DNA of 64,000 nucleotides from Phycisphaerae bacterium RAS1 (GTDB lineage: Bacteria > Planctomycetota > Phycisphaerae > UBA1845 > Fen-1342), in the NCBI GenBank assembly GCA_007859745.1, contig SMLU01000001.1, positions 1,054,001 to 1,118,000 of the forward strand, read 5' to 3'. Below the pieces are notes generated by a model. It saw nothing but the letters and a program-made list of their open reading frames with translations, had not been told where the DNA came from and made no database searches. The translations under genes were made by a program, and so were the position numbers. The first letter of the stretch is position 1; each line of letters opens with the position of its first letter. This document shows, piece after piece, positions 7,479 through 15,236 of this stretch.

Positions 7479-10466
7479 ATGAAACTGCAATTCGACGCCA
7501 ACCAGCCCTTTCAACGTGACGCGATTGCCGCGTTGACCGAAGTGTTCGACGGCCAGCCTCAGGGCGCGCCGGAATACGCGGTCATCAATATGGGAGATTG
7601 GGGCGCGGCCGGCGACCTGCTTGCCGGCCAGGAGCGGACCGAGCTTGGCGTCGGCAACCAGATGCTGCTGTCGGCCGACAAACTGCTTGCCAATGTCCGC
7701 GCCATCCAGGCGAAGAACGACATCGAGACTGCCGACCCAGCCGCGGCGTTGGAGGCGTGGGAATTGTTTGACGGACCGGCAAACGCTGCCCGGACCTGCC
7801 CGCACTTCTCCGTCGAGATGGAAACCGGCACCGGCAAGACGTATGTCTATCTGCGCACGATCTTCGAGCTCTCCCGGAGATACGGCTTTCAGAAGTTCAT
7901 CATCGTCGTGCCGAGCGTGGCCATCCGCGAGGGCGTGCTGAAGAACATCGAGATCACGGCCGAACACTTCCGGGCGATCTACAACAACATGCCGTTCGAG
8001 CATTTCGTCTACGACGCCAAGAAAGTCAATCGGTTGCGCCAATTCGCTATCAGCAACACGCTCCAAATCCTCGTCATCAACATCGACGCCTTCCGCAAGA
8101 ACTTCACCGGCACCGAGGCCGAGCAGCGAAGCAACGTCATCTACAAGGAGAGCGACCGGCTCTCCGGCCGGCAGCCCATCGAGTTCGTTCAGGCAGCGAG
8201 GCCCATCGTCATCATCGACGAGCCGCAGAGCGTCGATTCGACGGAAAAGGCACAGGAAGCCATCCGAGCGCTGAATCCGCTTTGCACGCTCCGGTACTCG
8301 GCCACGCACCGCAATCCATATAACCTTGTATACAGGCTGGACCCGGTCCGGGCATTCGAGCTTCGGCTCGTCAAGCAGATCGTCGTAGGTAGCGCCGTCG
8401 CCGACGGCGGCGCCAACGATGCCTTCGTCCGCGTCGAGAAGATTGACTACAAGACCGGCATCAAAGCCAAGCTCCGTATCCACGTCCAGTCATCAGACGG
8501 CCCGAAGGAAAAATCCGTCACGGTGAAGAATGGGGCCGACCTATACGCCGTCTCCGAGGAACGTGCCGCCTACCGCCAGGGATTCGAGATTGCCGAGATC
8601 AACGCCGAGCCGGACAACGAGTACATCCGTTTCACCAGCGGCCGCGTGATGAAGCTGGGGGAAGAATCCGGCGGGATGCGCGACGACGTGTGGCGGGCGC
8701 AGATCAAGCACACGGTCAAAAAGCACCTGGAGAAGGAGCTTCAACTTCGCGAGCGGGGCATCAAGGTGTTGAGTCTTTTTTTCATCGACCGCGTTGCCAA
8801 CTACCGCGATTACAACGGCGGTGGGCAGCCCGTGAAGGGCAAATTCGCTGAGGCGTTTGAAGCAGCACTCGCCGAATTCGCCAAGGACGACCGCTACAAG
8901 GGTCTGCCGCTCTTCAAGCATCCCATCGAGAAACTCCACGACGGCTATTTCGCACAGGACAAGAAGGGCGTGCTCAAGGACACCCGCGGCGACACGCAGG
9001 CGGACGACGAGGTCTACAACTTGATTATGAAGGACAAAGAACGCCTGCTCGCCGAAGAAGAGGCACTGCGGTTCATTTTCAGCCACTCGGCGCTGCGCGA
9101 GGGCTGGGACAATCCGAACGTCTTTCAGATTTGCACGCTCAATGAAACCCGCTCGGCGCTCAAGAAGCGGCAGGAGATCGGCCGCGGGCTACGCCTGCCC
9201 GTTAACCAACACGGCCAACGGGTCTTCGACGATTCGATCAACAAGCTGTTCGTCATGGCCAACGAGAGTTACGAGGACTTCGCCAAGGCGCTTCAGATCG
9301 AGTACGAAGAGGATTGCGGCGTTACGTTCGGCAAGGTGCCGATTACGGCCATCGCTCGCCTAACGAAGGTCATTGACGGCGAGGAAAACCCGATTGGCCG
9401 CGAGGCGGCCGACGCCATCAAGACGGCGCTTGTCGGCCAGAAGATGATCGACGCCGAAGGGCGCTTGCAGCCGGCGTTCGACCCCAAGCGGCCGGACTTC
9501 AAGATCGAGCTGCCCGCGCCGCATCGTGAGCTTGTCCCGGCCGTGGTGGACTTGCTCGCGAGCTACCAGATTGAGCGGCACATCCGCCAGGAGAAGCAGG
9601 AAGGCGCCAACCGGCTCCGCAAGGAAGTCGCACTCAGCCCGGAATTCAAGGCGTTGTGGGATCGAATTAAGCCCAAGACGATGTACCGTGTCGAGTTTAG
9701 GACCGACGAGCTTGTCCAGGCGTGCGTCGCCGGCATCAAGAAGATGCCCAAGATCGAGGCGGCGCGGATTCGCGTGACTGCCGGCCAGGTCGGCGTCGTT
9801 CGCGGCGGCGTCACCGCCACCGCCATCAGCGCCGCCGAGGAGCAGGTCGCGTTCGGCAACCGCCCCGTGCCTGACGTGCTCGCCTACCTCCAGAACGAAA
9901 CGGAACTAACGCGATCGACGCTTGTCCGGATTCTCAAGGAGTCCGGCCGGCTTGCTGAATTCTTTACAGACCCGCAGCGATTCATGGACGCCGTTGCCGC
10001 GATCATCAAGCACGAGCTTCACCGCCTGCTTGTGGACGGCATCAAGTACGAGAAGATCGGTGGGCAGGGGCCGGACGCCGAATGGGAAATGCTGCTGTTC
10101 AAGAACGAGGAGCTAATCAACTACCTCACCGCTCTCCAGGTGCAGCACTCGGTGTACGAGTACGTCGTCTATGACTCGGAAGTCGAACGCGAATTCGCCC
10201 GCAAGTTAGACCAACGCGAAGACATCAAGGTCTTCGTGAAGCTCCCCAACTGGTTCGAGATCGACACGCCCGTCGGCAAGTACAATCCCGATTGGGCCAT
10301 CGTGAAACACGACGGCCAGGCGCTTTACCTAGTCCGCGAAACCAAGGGCACGAAGGACTTCCTGAAACTCCGCACCAGCGAGGCTGACAAGGTCCGCTGC
10401 GGGCAAAAGCACTTCGAGACGCTGGGTGTGCCGTTCAACGTCGTTGTATCGGCGGACGAGGTTTGA
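7479..10466 (+). CDS. res: Type III restriction endonuclease subunit (Res)
   Basis: The gene encodes 995 residues, the normal length for Res. Walker A is ETGTGKTY at about 115-122. Walker B is IVIIDEPQS with Asp247 (DEPQ in place of DEAD/DEAH, as is usual in this family). A helicase C lobe includes KKRQEIGRGLRLP. Near the C-terminus PDWA (Pro937-Asp938) is followed by RETKG (Glu954, Lys956), forming the PD-(D/E)xK nuclease. Res translocates or switches state with ATP and cuts DNA when two unmethylated Mod sites meet. It follows the TIR gene by 25 bases. All key residues are present, so the system looks intact. Confidence 0.95.
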   Translation: MKLQFDANQPFQRDAIAALTEVFDGQPQGAPEYAVINMGDWGAAGDLLAGQERTELGVGNQMLLSADKLLANVRAIQAKNDIETADPAAALEAWELFDGPANAARTCPHFSVEMETGTGKTYVYLRTIFELSRRYGFQKFIIVVPSVAIREGVLKNIEITAEHFRAIYNNMPFEHFVYDAKKVNRLRQFAISNTLQILVINIDAFRKNFTGTEAEQRSNVIYKESDRLSGRQPIEFVQAARPIVIIDEPQSVDSTEKAQEAIRALNPLCTLRYSATHRNPYNLVYRLDPVRAFELRLVKQIVVGSAVADGGANDAFVRVEKIDYKTGIKAKLRIHVQSSDGPKEKSVTVKNGADLYAVSEERAAYRQGFEIAEINAEPDNEYIRFTSGRVMKLGEESGGMRDDVWRAQIKHTVKKHLEKELQLRERGIKVLSLFFIDRVANYRDYNGGGQPVKGKFAEAFEAALAEFAKDDRYKGLPLFKHPIEKLHDGYFAQDKKGVLKDTRGDTQADDEVYNLIMKDKERLLAEEEALRFIFSHSALREGWDNPNVFQICTLNETRSALKKRQEIGRGLRLPVNQHGQRVFDDSINKLFVMANESYEDFAKALQIEYEEDCGVTFGKVPITAIARLTKVIDGEENPIGREAADAIKTALVGQKMIDAEGRLQPAFDPKRPDFKIELPAPHRELVPAVVDLLASYQIERHIRQEKQEGANRLRKEVALSPEFKALWDRIKPKTMYRVEFRTDELVQACVAGIKKMPKIEAARIRVTAGQVGVVRGGVTATAISAAEEQVAFGNRPVPDVLAYLQNETELTRSTLVRILKESGRLAEFFTDPQRFMDAVAAIIKHELHRLLVDGIKYEKIGGQGPDAEWEMLLFKNEELINYLTALQVQHSVYEYVVYDSEVEREFARKLDQREDIKVFVKLPNWFEIDTPVGKYNPDWAIVKHDGQALYLVRETKGTKDFLKLRTSEADKVRCGQKHFETLGVPFNVVVSADEV

Positions 10467-10473
10467 CCACAAG

Positions 10474-11280
10474 ATGCCCGCACACTTCCTCGACGAACTT
10501 GCAGTTGCGCCGACCGCCGCATTCAACGGAGCACTGCGCCAACTCGGCAGCGCTTTTGCGAATCGGGTCGGACCAATCGTTGAGTACGAGTTATTCCGCC
10601 GTCACAATCGCCCGGAACTCCCGACGCTAACCGAGCACTCCGATTCACTCATCGTCGGGCAAATCTCCAGGTTGCTGGACGGCCAAGCGCCTGACTCTCC
10701 CAACCTCAGTTTGCAGACAATCAACGCCGATGCAATCGCGATTCCGGCGTCGCTTGGAGCCGTCACGGCTTGGACCGCGTTTGTGAAGCGAGCCGAGGCA
10801 ACGGCCCGCGCTGTCGGCTTCGCGGATTCAGTCGCCGCAGGACTTGCGGGCGCGATCCGAGAACTGGCCGACAACATCGTCCAGCACAGCGAGGCGCCGA
10901 CCTCCGGCATCGCCGCCTTCGCTCGGACCGACGATCGCTTTGAGTACGTTGTCGCCGACTCTGGCATCGGGATGTTGGCGAGTCTCCGGCGTGCGGCGGA
11001 ATTCCGATCTCTTCGTGACGACATGGAGGCGCTTCCGCTCGCCGTAACGCCCGGCGTTTCCCGACATGGCCGCGGCATCGGCTACGGGTATGGCTACCGC
11101 GCCGTGTTTCTGCCTCTCCGAGCCGCCCACGGCGCGGTTCGGCTCCGATCTGGCGAGGCTGTCCTTGAGATGGGCGGATTCGGCCCACGTCCAGATCAGG
11201 GCACCTGTTCTCAACGGCCCTACCACCAAGGGGTAGCGGTATCAGTCGAAATCTCCCCAACCGCCAGCGGAGGGGGTTGA
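10474..11280 (+). CDS. HATPase (GHKL) domain protein
   Basis: The gene encodes 268 residues with ATG 10474, seven bases after the res stop; longer readings would overlap res. The central part has the GHKL ATP-binding signatures: N-box ELADNIVQHSE, G1 box VADSGIGML, and a glycine-rich lid, HGRGIGYGYGYRAVF. No kinase dimerisation or receiver domain is visible, so it is an anti-sigma-like or stand-alone ATPase rather than a sensor kinase. Small HATPase proteins are often paired with STAS-like DUF4325 proteins, and one is encoded immediately downstream. They probably form a partner-switching pair. Confidence 0.75.
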   Translation: MPAHFLDELAVAPTAAFNGALRQLGSAFANRVGPIVEYELFRRHNRPELPTLTEHSDSLIVGQISRLLDGQAPDSPNLSLQTINADAIAIPASLGAVTAWTAFVKRAEATARAVGFADSVAAGLAGAIRELADNIVQHSEAPTSGIAAFARTDDRFEYVVADSGIGMLASLRRAAEFRSLRDDMEALPLAVTPGVSRHGRGIGYGYGYRAVFLPLRAAHGAVRLRSGEAVLEMGGFGPRPDQGTCSQRPYHQGVAVSVEISPTASGGG

Positions 11281-11322
11281 CACCCGGCTGCGGGGTGTTA
11301 TAGTTCAGATGTTCATATGAAC
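11277..11322 (+). promoter_or_regulatory. Sigma-70-like promoter with two palindromic operators
   Basis: TTGACA at 11277-11282 overlaps the stop of the HATPase gene. TATAGT at 11299-11304 follows after 16 bases. The spacer holds an inverted repeat ACACCC/GGGTGT. A perfect 12-base palindrome, GTTCATATGAAC, spans 11311-11322 and includes the ATG at 11317 of the next gene. The predicted transcription start is only about six bases before that ATG, so the message would be nearly leaderless. A regulator bound here would block both transcription and start-codon access. The winged-helix protein encoded next is the natural candidate. Confidence 0.6.
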
Positions 11323-11955
11323 GTCTGTTCCACCATCCCGGTTGCCGAACTTGCCCGCTCGACCGACTTGGCCGGGGCAGCGGATGGTACGGTTTGGTTT
11401 CAAGCCGCCCGCCTGCGCCTCGACACGGCGGAACCCGGACTTCATGCCCTTGATTTCGCTTCGGTTCGATTGGCCACCGTGAGTTGGCTTCGTGAGGGGC
11501 CGCTCACCCTTCGGAAATACGCCGCAGCCATGCGGCCGGACATCCTCTTTATCGTCGCCAATCTATCCCCGTTGGTCTGCGAGGAACTCGAAGTCGCAAT
11601 TGAGGCCACCGGCGCCATCATGATCCGGGCGGACCTCTCGTCCGATTTTCGAGTTCGTAACCCCGTCCTGATGGGCCGGCTCGATCCCGCGCTCAGCGAA
11701 ACCCTGCGCGTTGTCGAAGGCCAGATCGAGTTTGATGCATCATTCGTTTCACGAGCGCTGCCCGGCGTCGGTCCTTCCGCCGCCAACAACCGGCTTGCCG
11801 CACTCGAAACAAAGGGAATCCTGAGATCAGAACGCCGCGGCCGCACTCGCGTTTACCGACCGCTGCTGGAGGACATTCGCTATGGGTACCGAGATGATCG
11901 CGAAGGCGACCGACAGCTTCGAGCGAAAGCAGCGGAGATGCCTGGACCTACTTGA
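11317..11955 (+). CDS. STAS-like (DUF4325-like) domain fused to winged helix
   Basis: The protein has 212 residues. The first 110 resemble DUF4325 STAS-like proteins: a strand-turn HALDFASVRLATVSWLREG followed by alternating helices and hydrophobic strands (ILFIVANLS). Residues about 145-195 form a winged helix (SAANNRLAALETKGILRSER). The fusion suggests a DNA-binding switch protein controlled by the neighbouring HATPase, like anti-anti-sigma/anti-sigma pairs. It has its own promoter with palindromes over the start codon, consistent with autoregulation. The tail after about residue 190 overlaps the next gene by 74 bases. The fold call rests on pattern and neighbours only. Confidence 0.6.
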   Translation: MNVCSTIPVAELARSTDLAGAADGTVWFQAARLRLDTAEPGLHALDFASVRLATVSWLREGPLTLRKYAAAMRPDILFIVANLSPLVCEELEVAIEATGAIMIRADLSSDFRVRNPVLMGRLDPALSETLRVVEGQIEFDASFVSRALPGVGPSAANNRLAALETKGILRSERRGRTRVYRPLLEDIRYGYRDDREGDRQLRAKAAEMPGPT

Positions 11956-12229
11956 CGAGCCTACGCTCTTCACCGGCACGCCGCAGTTGTCCATCGCCGT
12001 TGTCGCCACGCCGGACAACGGCCACGCCTTCGCCGCCGGCGAAGACTGCCGCCTCACGCTCGACAGCGACTCACGCTTGCTTGTCGTGCAGGGCGTGTCT
12101 GTTGTCGGGCACGTGGAGAATCCGCCCTCTAGCGTCATCGACATGATGCGCGGACCGTGTCCGAGCGCCTTCGGCCAGGTGAACAAGCTGTTCACGCTCA
12201 CGGGTAAGGCAGAAATCCAGTTGGAGTAG
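11882..12229 (+). CDS. Conserved-context hypothetical protein
   Basis: This 115-residue protein starts at ATG 11882, with GGAGG nine bases upstream inside the preceding gene. Its stop is two bases before the next ATG. I recognise no domain. The C-terminal 70 residues alternate strands and turns (LTLDSDSRLLVVQGVSVVGH), suggesting a small beta-rich fold. The tight packing between the STAS/winged-helix gene and the cysteine-rich gene implies a subunit or adaptor of the same system. The 74-base overlap with the upstream gene is unusually long. Only one of the two ends may be used as drawn. Confidence 0.6.
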   Translation: MGTEMIAKATDSFERKQRRCLDLLDEPTLFTGTPQLSIAVVATPDNGHAFAAGEDCRLTLDSDSRLLVVQGVSVVGHVENPPSSVIDMMRGPCPSAFGQVNKLFTLTGKAEIQLE

Positions 12230-12231
12230 TC

Positions 12232-13401
12232 ATGAATCAGCCGCAACAGACCACGCCTTTGACTGTGGGCGGGAAGCTGGCCGACCCGTCACTTTGGCAT
12301 CAGCCTGGCCAGGAGGTCAAACTCGGCTGCACTAGGTGCCCCGAGTTGCCGCAATGCGGCGGATTGGCCATCGCGGCGCCGGCCTTCAACTGCATGGACC
12401 TGTGCTGCGATAATCCGAAGGCGTGCCGCCGATATGTCTGCCCGAAACAGCGGCGCTACAGCAAACTGGTCAACGAGGCTGGCGGGTTTGACCTTCGCCC
12501 CTACAAGGGCCGCGTCGCGCCAATGCTCACAATCCCTGACTACGTCCCTTGCGTTCTCGACATTGGCGATCTTGCTGGTCCATTGCCGCTCCCTGTCGTT
12601 GCCGTCTCTTTGTACGCACTCATCGACAGCAAGACTGGCCTTCCTCGCTATCACTCTCGCCAAGAGTTGCTCGCGCGGTTTAGGGTTGACCCAGAAGCAC
12701 GCATCGTCATCACCGCAACCGGAAAGGACCGCGATGTCGAGCGGTTCTGGCATGTGTTTCGGGCGAAAAAGACAGCGGAGTCGCTCCGCCGGCTCCGCCC
12801 GGCCCTGATCGCGACCCCCAACTTCTCCATGCACGCGGATACGGTTCGGCATGACAACCTGGTGAGCATGTCGCGCATCGCCTCGTGCTTTGAGGAGTTC
12901 GCGGCCGCTGGGCTTCCCACGGCGGTGCATGTAAACGGACGAGCTCCGCATGATTTCCGTCGGTGGCTTGAGTACCTGAACGCCTCGCCGGCCATTTACT
13001 CGGTGTCCTACGAGATGGGCACGATGGGCAGATCGGCTCCGCGACGCGCGTGGCACGCCCAACAACTCGTGATGCTTGCACGCTCGGTTCAGCGTCCCCT
13101 CACCTTGCTGCTGCGCGGAGGGTTCCAGCATATTCCTGAGCTTTCCGGCGCATTCGCTCGGGTCATCGCTTTGGACACTTCTGCCAACATGAAAGCGAAG
13201 ATGCGTCAGAGTGCGCGGCGTGTCTCAGGGCGGCTTTCCTGGACCCCGAATCCCACGCCGATAGGTCAACCGATCGACGAACTGTTGATCCACAACATCC
13301 GCGTGTGCGGCCGATCCGTGCGCCGGACTCTTCGTCTTCCACTGGCGGGCCAGGCCACCGGCCATTCGTCTGTTGGCGTCTCCGCTGCCTTTCTAAACTA
13401 A
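12232..13401 (+). CDS. Cysteine-rich DUF4417-like protein
   Basis: The protein has 389 residues. The N-terminal 80 residues hold about nine cysteines (CTRCPELPQC, NCMDLCCDNPKAC, RRYVCP), a likely zinc or iron-sulfur site. The middle contains LIATPNFSMHADTVRHDNL and a repeated pattern of strand-helix units resembling the DUF4417 family (PDFS-type motif, then a Gly-Pro turn before HVNGR). DUF4417 has no established activity that I can name. It closes a four-gene group starting with the HATPase and is the most likely effector of that group. The last 40 residues are basic and low in order. Confidence 0.6.
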   Translation: MNQPQQTTPLTVGGKLADPSLWHQPGQEVKLGCTRCPELPQCGGLAIAAPAFNCMDLCCDNPKACRRYVCPKQRRYSKLVNEAGGFDLRPYKGRVAPMLTIPDYVPCVLDIGDLAGPLPLPVVAVSLYALIDSKTGLPRYHSRQELLARFRVDPEARIVITATGKDRDVERFWHVFRAKKTAESLRRLRPALIATPNFSMHADTVRHDNLVSMSRIASCFEEFAAAGLPTAVHVNGRAPHDFRRWLEYLNASPAIYSVSYEMGTMGRSAPRRAWHAQQLVMLARSVQRPLTLLLRGGFQHIPELSGAFARVIALDTSANMKAKMRQSARRVSGRLSWTPNPTPIGQPIDELLIHNIRVCGRSVRRTLRLPLAGQATGHSSVGVSAAFLN

Positions 13402-13538
13402 CCGGGTTGATGGAGCGGGAGACGCGGCCCCTCTCCCGGTCCAAACCTCGCCCTCTACCCCCTTCCGACCAGATCTCTTTCAGGCAATGCAGATAGACGG
13501 CAACCGCCGTGACGCGGGTGAGCGGCCGTGACCTGTCG

Positions 13539-14711
13539 TCATTGCCTCCGCCTCTGAGCCGTAACGATATTGCCGTCTTCGTCAATCGTGATTCGCGGCG
13601 TCGAACGCAGCGGAATCGGTAGGTGATATCGCGTGTGTTTTCTCTCGCCGGTACGGGTGAGGGCGCCGCGCTCCACCAGGTCGGCGAGGTCGCGCGTGGC
13701 CGTTGCCGCCGACGCCTTTGATATCTTCGTGTAGTTGCCGGCGCTCAGGCCGCCCTTGAATCCTTCGGGTCCCTCCCGCAGCATCCGCAGCAGCACGGCC
13801 AGTTGGCGTGCATTCAGCTCGTTGCGGAAGCGATCAAGCAGCTTTGCCTTGTCCAGAACGAATTCGACGTTGGCCAACGTGCGCTGCTGCGCTTCCAGCG
13901 CAATACCGGCAAACCACGCTAACCAGCGTGTGATTTCGTTGCACTTGTTCGCCGCCTCCAGGGTGTCGTAGTACTCCTTGCGATGTGCAAGTATCGTCGC
14001 GGCGAGGGCGGTCAGCGACGGCTGGCCCAAGCCTTGGGCGAGCACCTTTTCCGCAATCGACCGGCCAATACGCCCGTTTCCATCCTCGAACGGATGGACG
14101 CTCTCGAAATAGAGATGGGCGATACCGGCCCGCGTGAGGACGGGCAGTGGCGTCTTGCCTTTGGCAGCCGCTTCGTTGAACCACGTCAGGAATCGGCGCA
14201 TTTCCTTCGAGACGCGGCCGGACGGCGGCGCCTCGAAATGGATCGTCGGTTCGTACACCGCGCCGGACACGACCTGCATCGGCTCGGCGTGCGTTCGATA
14301 ACGACCGATGTCGTGAAGGTCGGTCCGCCCCTTCGCGACCATCTTGTGCCAGGCAAACAGCGTCCGCTCGTCCAGCGGCTTGGCATGATGCCGGAACAGG
14401 TCCACCATCATTTCGCTGATGCCCTGTTCGGCGGGCTGTACGCGGCGGTGGTCCGCCGCAAGCCCCAACTGGCGGCGAATCGACGATTGAACACTGTCAC
14501 GGTTGAGGAGTTCGCCTTCGATTTCCGAGGTCGTCAACGCCTCGTTGCTCATCGCCTCGACGACAATCTGGTCGCGGTCCTCCGCGGCCAGGTGCTTGAC
14601 CGTGCCGAGAAACTGCCCGCCACCCAGGAGGAACCGTTCCTCCGCTTTGGCCAGGCGGGATTCATCCCAGGTGAACTTGGGCCAATCAGTCTGTTGCCAG
14701 TTCCAACGCAT
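13539..14711 (-). CDS. Fic/DOC family AMP-transferase with DUF4172 N-terminus
   Basis: The gene encodes 390 residues. The N-terminus (MRWNWQQTDWPKFTWD) is typical of DUF4172. The core carries the complete Fic motif HPFEDGNGRIGR starting at about His206. The last 90 residues form a winged helix (NYTKISKASAATATRDL). A possible inhibitory helix motif of the (S/T)xxxE(G/N) type lies in TTSEIEGE near residue 60, as in class II Fic proteins that self-inhibit. Fic enzymes transfer AMP, or more rarely other groups, to target proteins. The start codon overlaps a 10-base inverted repeat, so the C-terminal winged helix may repress its own gene. Confidence 0.9.
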   Translation of the reverse strand: MRWNWQQTDWPKFTWDESRLAKAEERFLLGGGQFLGTVKHLAAEDRDQIVVEAMSNEALTTSEIEGELLNRDSVQSSIRRQLGLAADHRRVQPAEQGISEMMVDLFRHHAKPLDERTLFAWHKMVAKGRTDLHDIGRYRTHAEPMQVVSGAVYEPTIHFEAPPSGRVSKEMRRFLTWFNEAAAKGKTPLPVLTRAGIAHLYFESVHPFEDGNGRIGRSIAEKVLAQGLGQPSLTALAATILAHRKEYYDTLEAANKCNEITRWLAWFAGIALEAQQRTLANVEFVLDKAKLLDRFRNELNARQLAVLLRMLREGPEGFKGGLSAGNYTKISKASAATATRDLADLVERGALTRTGERKHTRYHLPIPLRSTPRITIDEDGNIVTAQRRRQ

Positions 14712-14784
14712 GAGCGATAGGTGTCCTTTCTATCGCTCACAGTATCGTCATTATTGATTGATAGCAACAGCTTTCTATCGCTCA
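14711..14784 (-). promoter_or_regulatory. Repeated inverted operator upstream of the Fic gene
   Basis: TGAGCGATAG at 14711-14720 faces CTATCGCTCA at 14730-14739, a perfect 10-base inverted repeat with a nine-base gap. A third identical half-site is at 14775-14784. It faces a degenerate one, TGATTGATAG, at 14754-14763. The first arm includes the Fic start codon region. Two consecutive dyads of the same sequence strongly suggest a dimeric repressor site. This is seen directly; the identity of the repressor is inferred. Confidence 0.65.
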
Positions 14785-15236
14785 CGATTGAGCAGTTTCT
14801 GAGGGCGATGCGAGATTGCCAGTTCGGCGAGCTGGACATCGTGAGTTCGCCAAAATCCTCTACCGTATTACTACCGTTTTTAGCTTTCGATACCGCGTTT
14901 TCTCGCGAAAAAACGCGATGCCGTGCGAAGGATTGCGAAACGCGAATCTGATCGCTAAGCTGCTGAGAGAAAAGAACTTTCGGGATATCCGCCACGGAAT
15001 TTCCGGGGTTTTCCCAAGCTGGACGTCGAGGGTTCGAATCCCTTCGCCCGCTTTTGGATGTAACTCATTTAGACGCACTAGCTTACATGCTCGTGCGTTT
15101 TCATTTGGAAAGCCGTAGCGGCCGATAAAAACGGCTTTCCCGGAAAAGTGGGTCAGAAGTGGGTCAGTCCCAAACCGCGTCGCTCGCGCGTACTGCAACT
15201 GCGCGGCAGCGAGCGACAAGAGTGGGTCAGTCAGGA
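14712..15236. other. Intergenic region between Fic and integrase
   Basis: About 525 bases without a supported gene. It holds the Fic operator repeats and, near 15011-15053, the tRNA fragment. Between 14790 and 15000 there is an AT-richer patch without a clear signal. Frames crossing the tRNA fragment on the minus strand encode the familiar false peptide GIRTLDVQLGK, which arises from tRNA sequence. Confidence 0.6.
15011..15053 (+). other. tRNA 3'-end fragment, probable attachment site
   Basis: The segment ends with a T-arm (GAGGG TTCGAAT CCCTT) and a seven-base acceptor strand, CGCCCGC, followed by T. No D-arm or anticodon arm with a matching GCGGGCG strand is visible upstream. It therefore looks like the 3' part of a tRNA duplicated by site-specific integration. 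A tyrosine recombinase gene ends 184 bases away, pointing towards it, which is the usual arrangement at the end of an integrated element. The parent tRNA type is not determinable. Confidence 0.6.
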
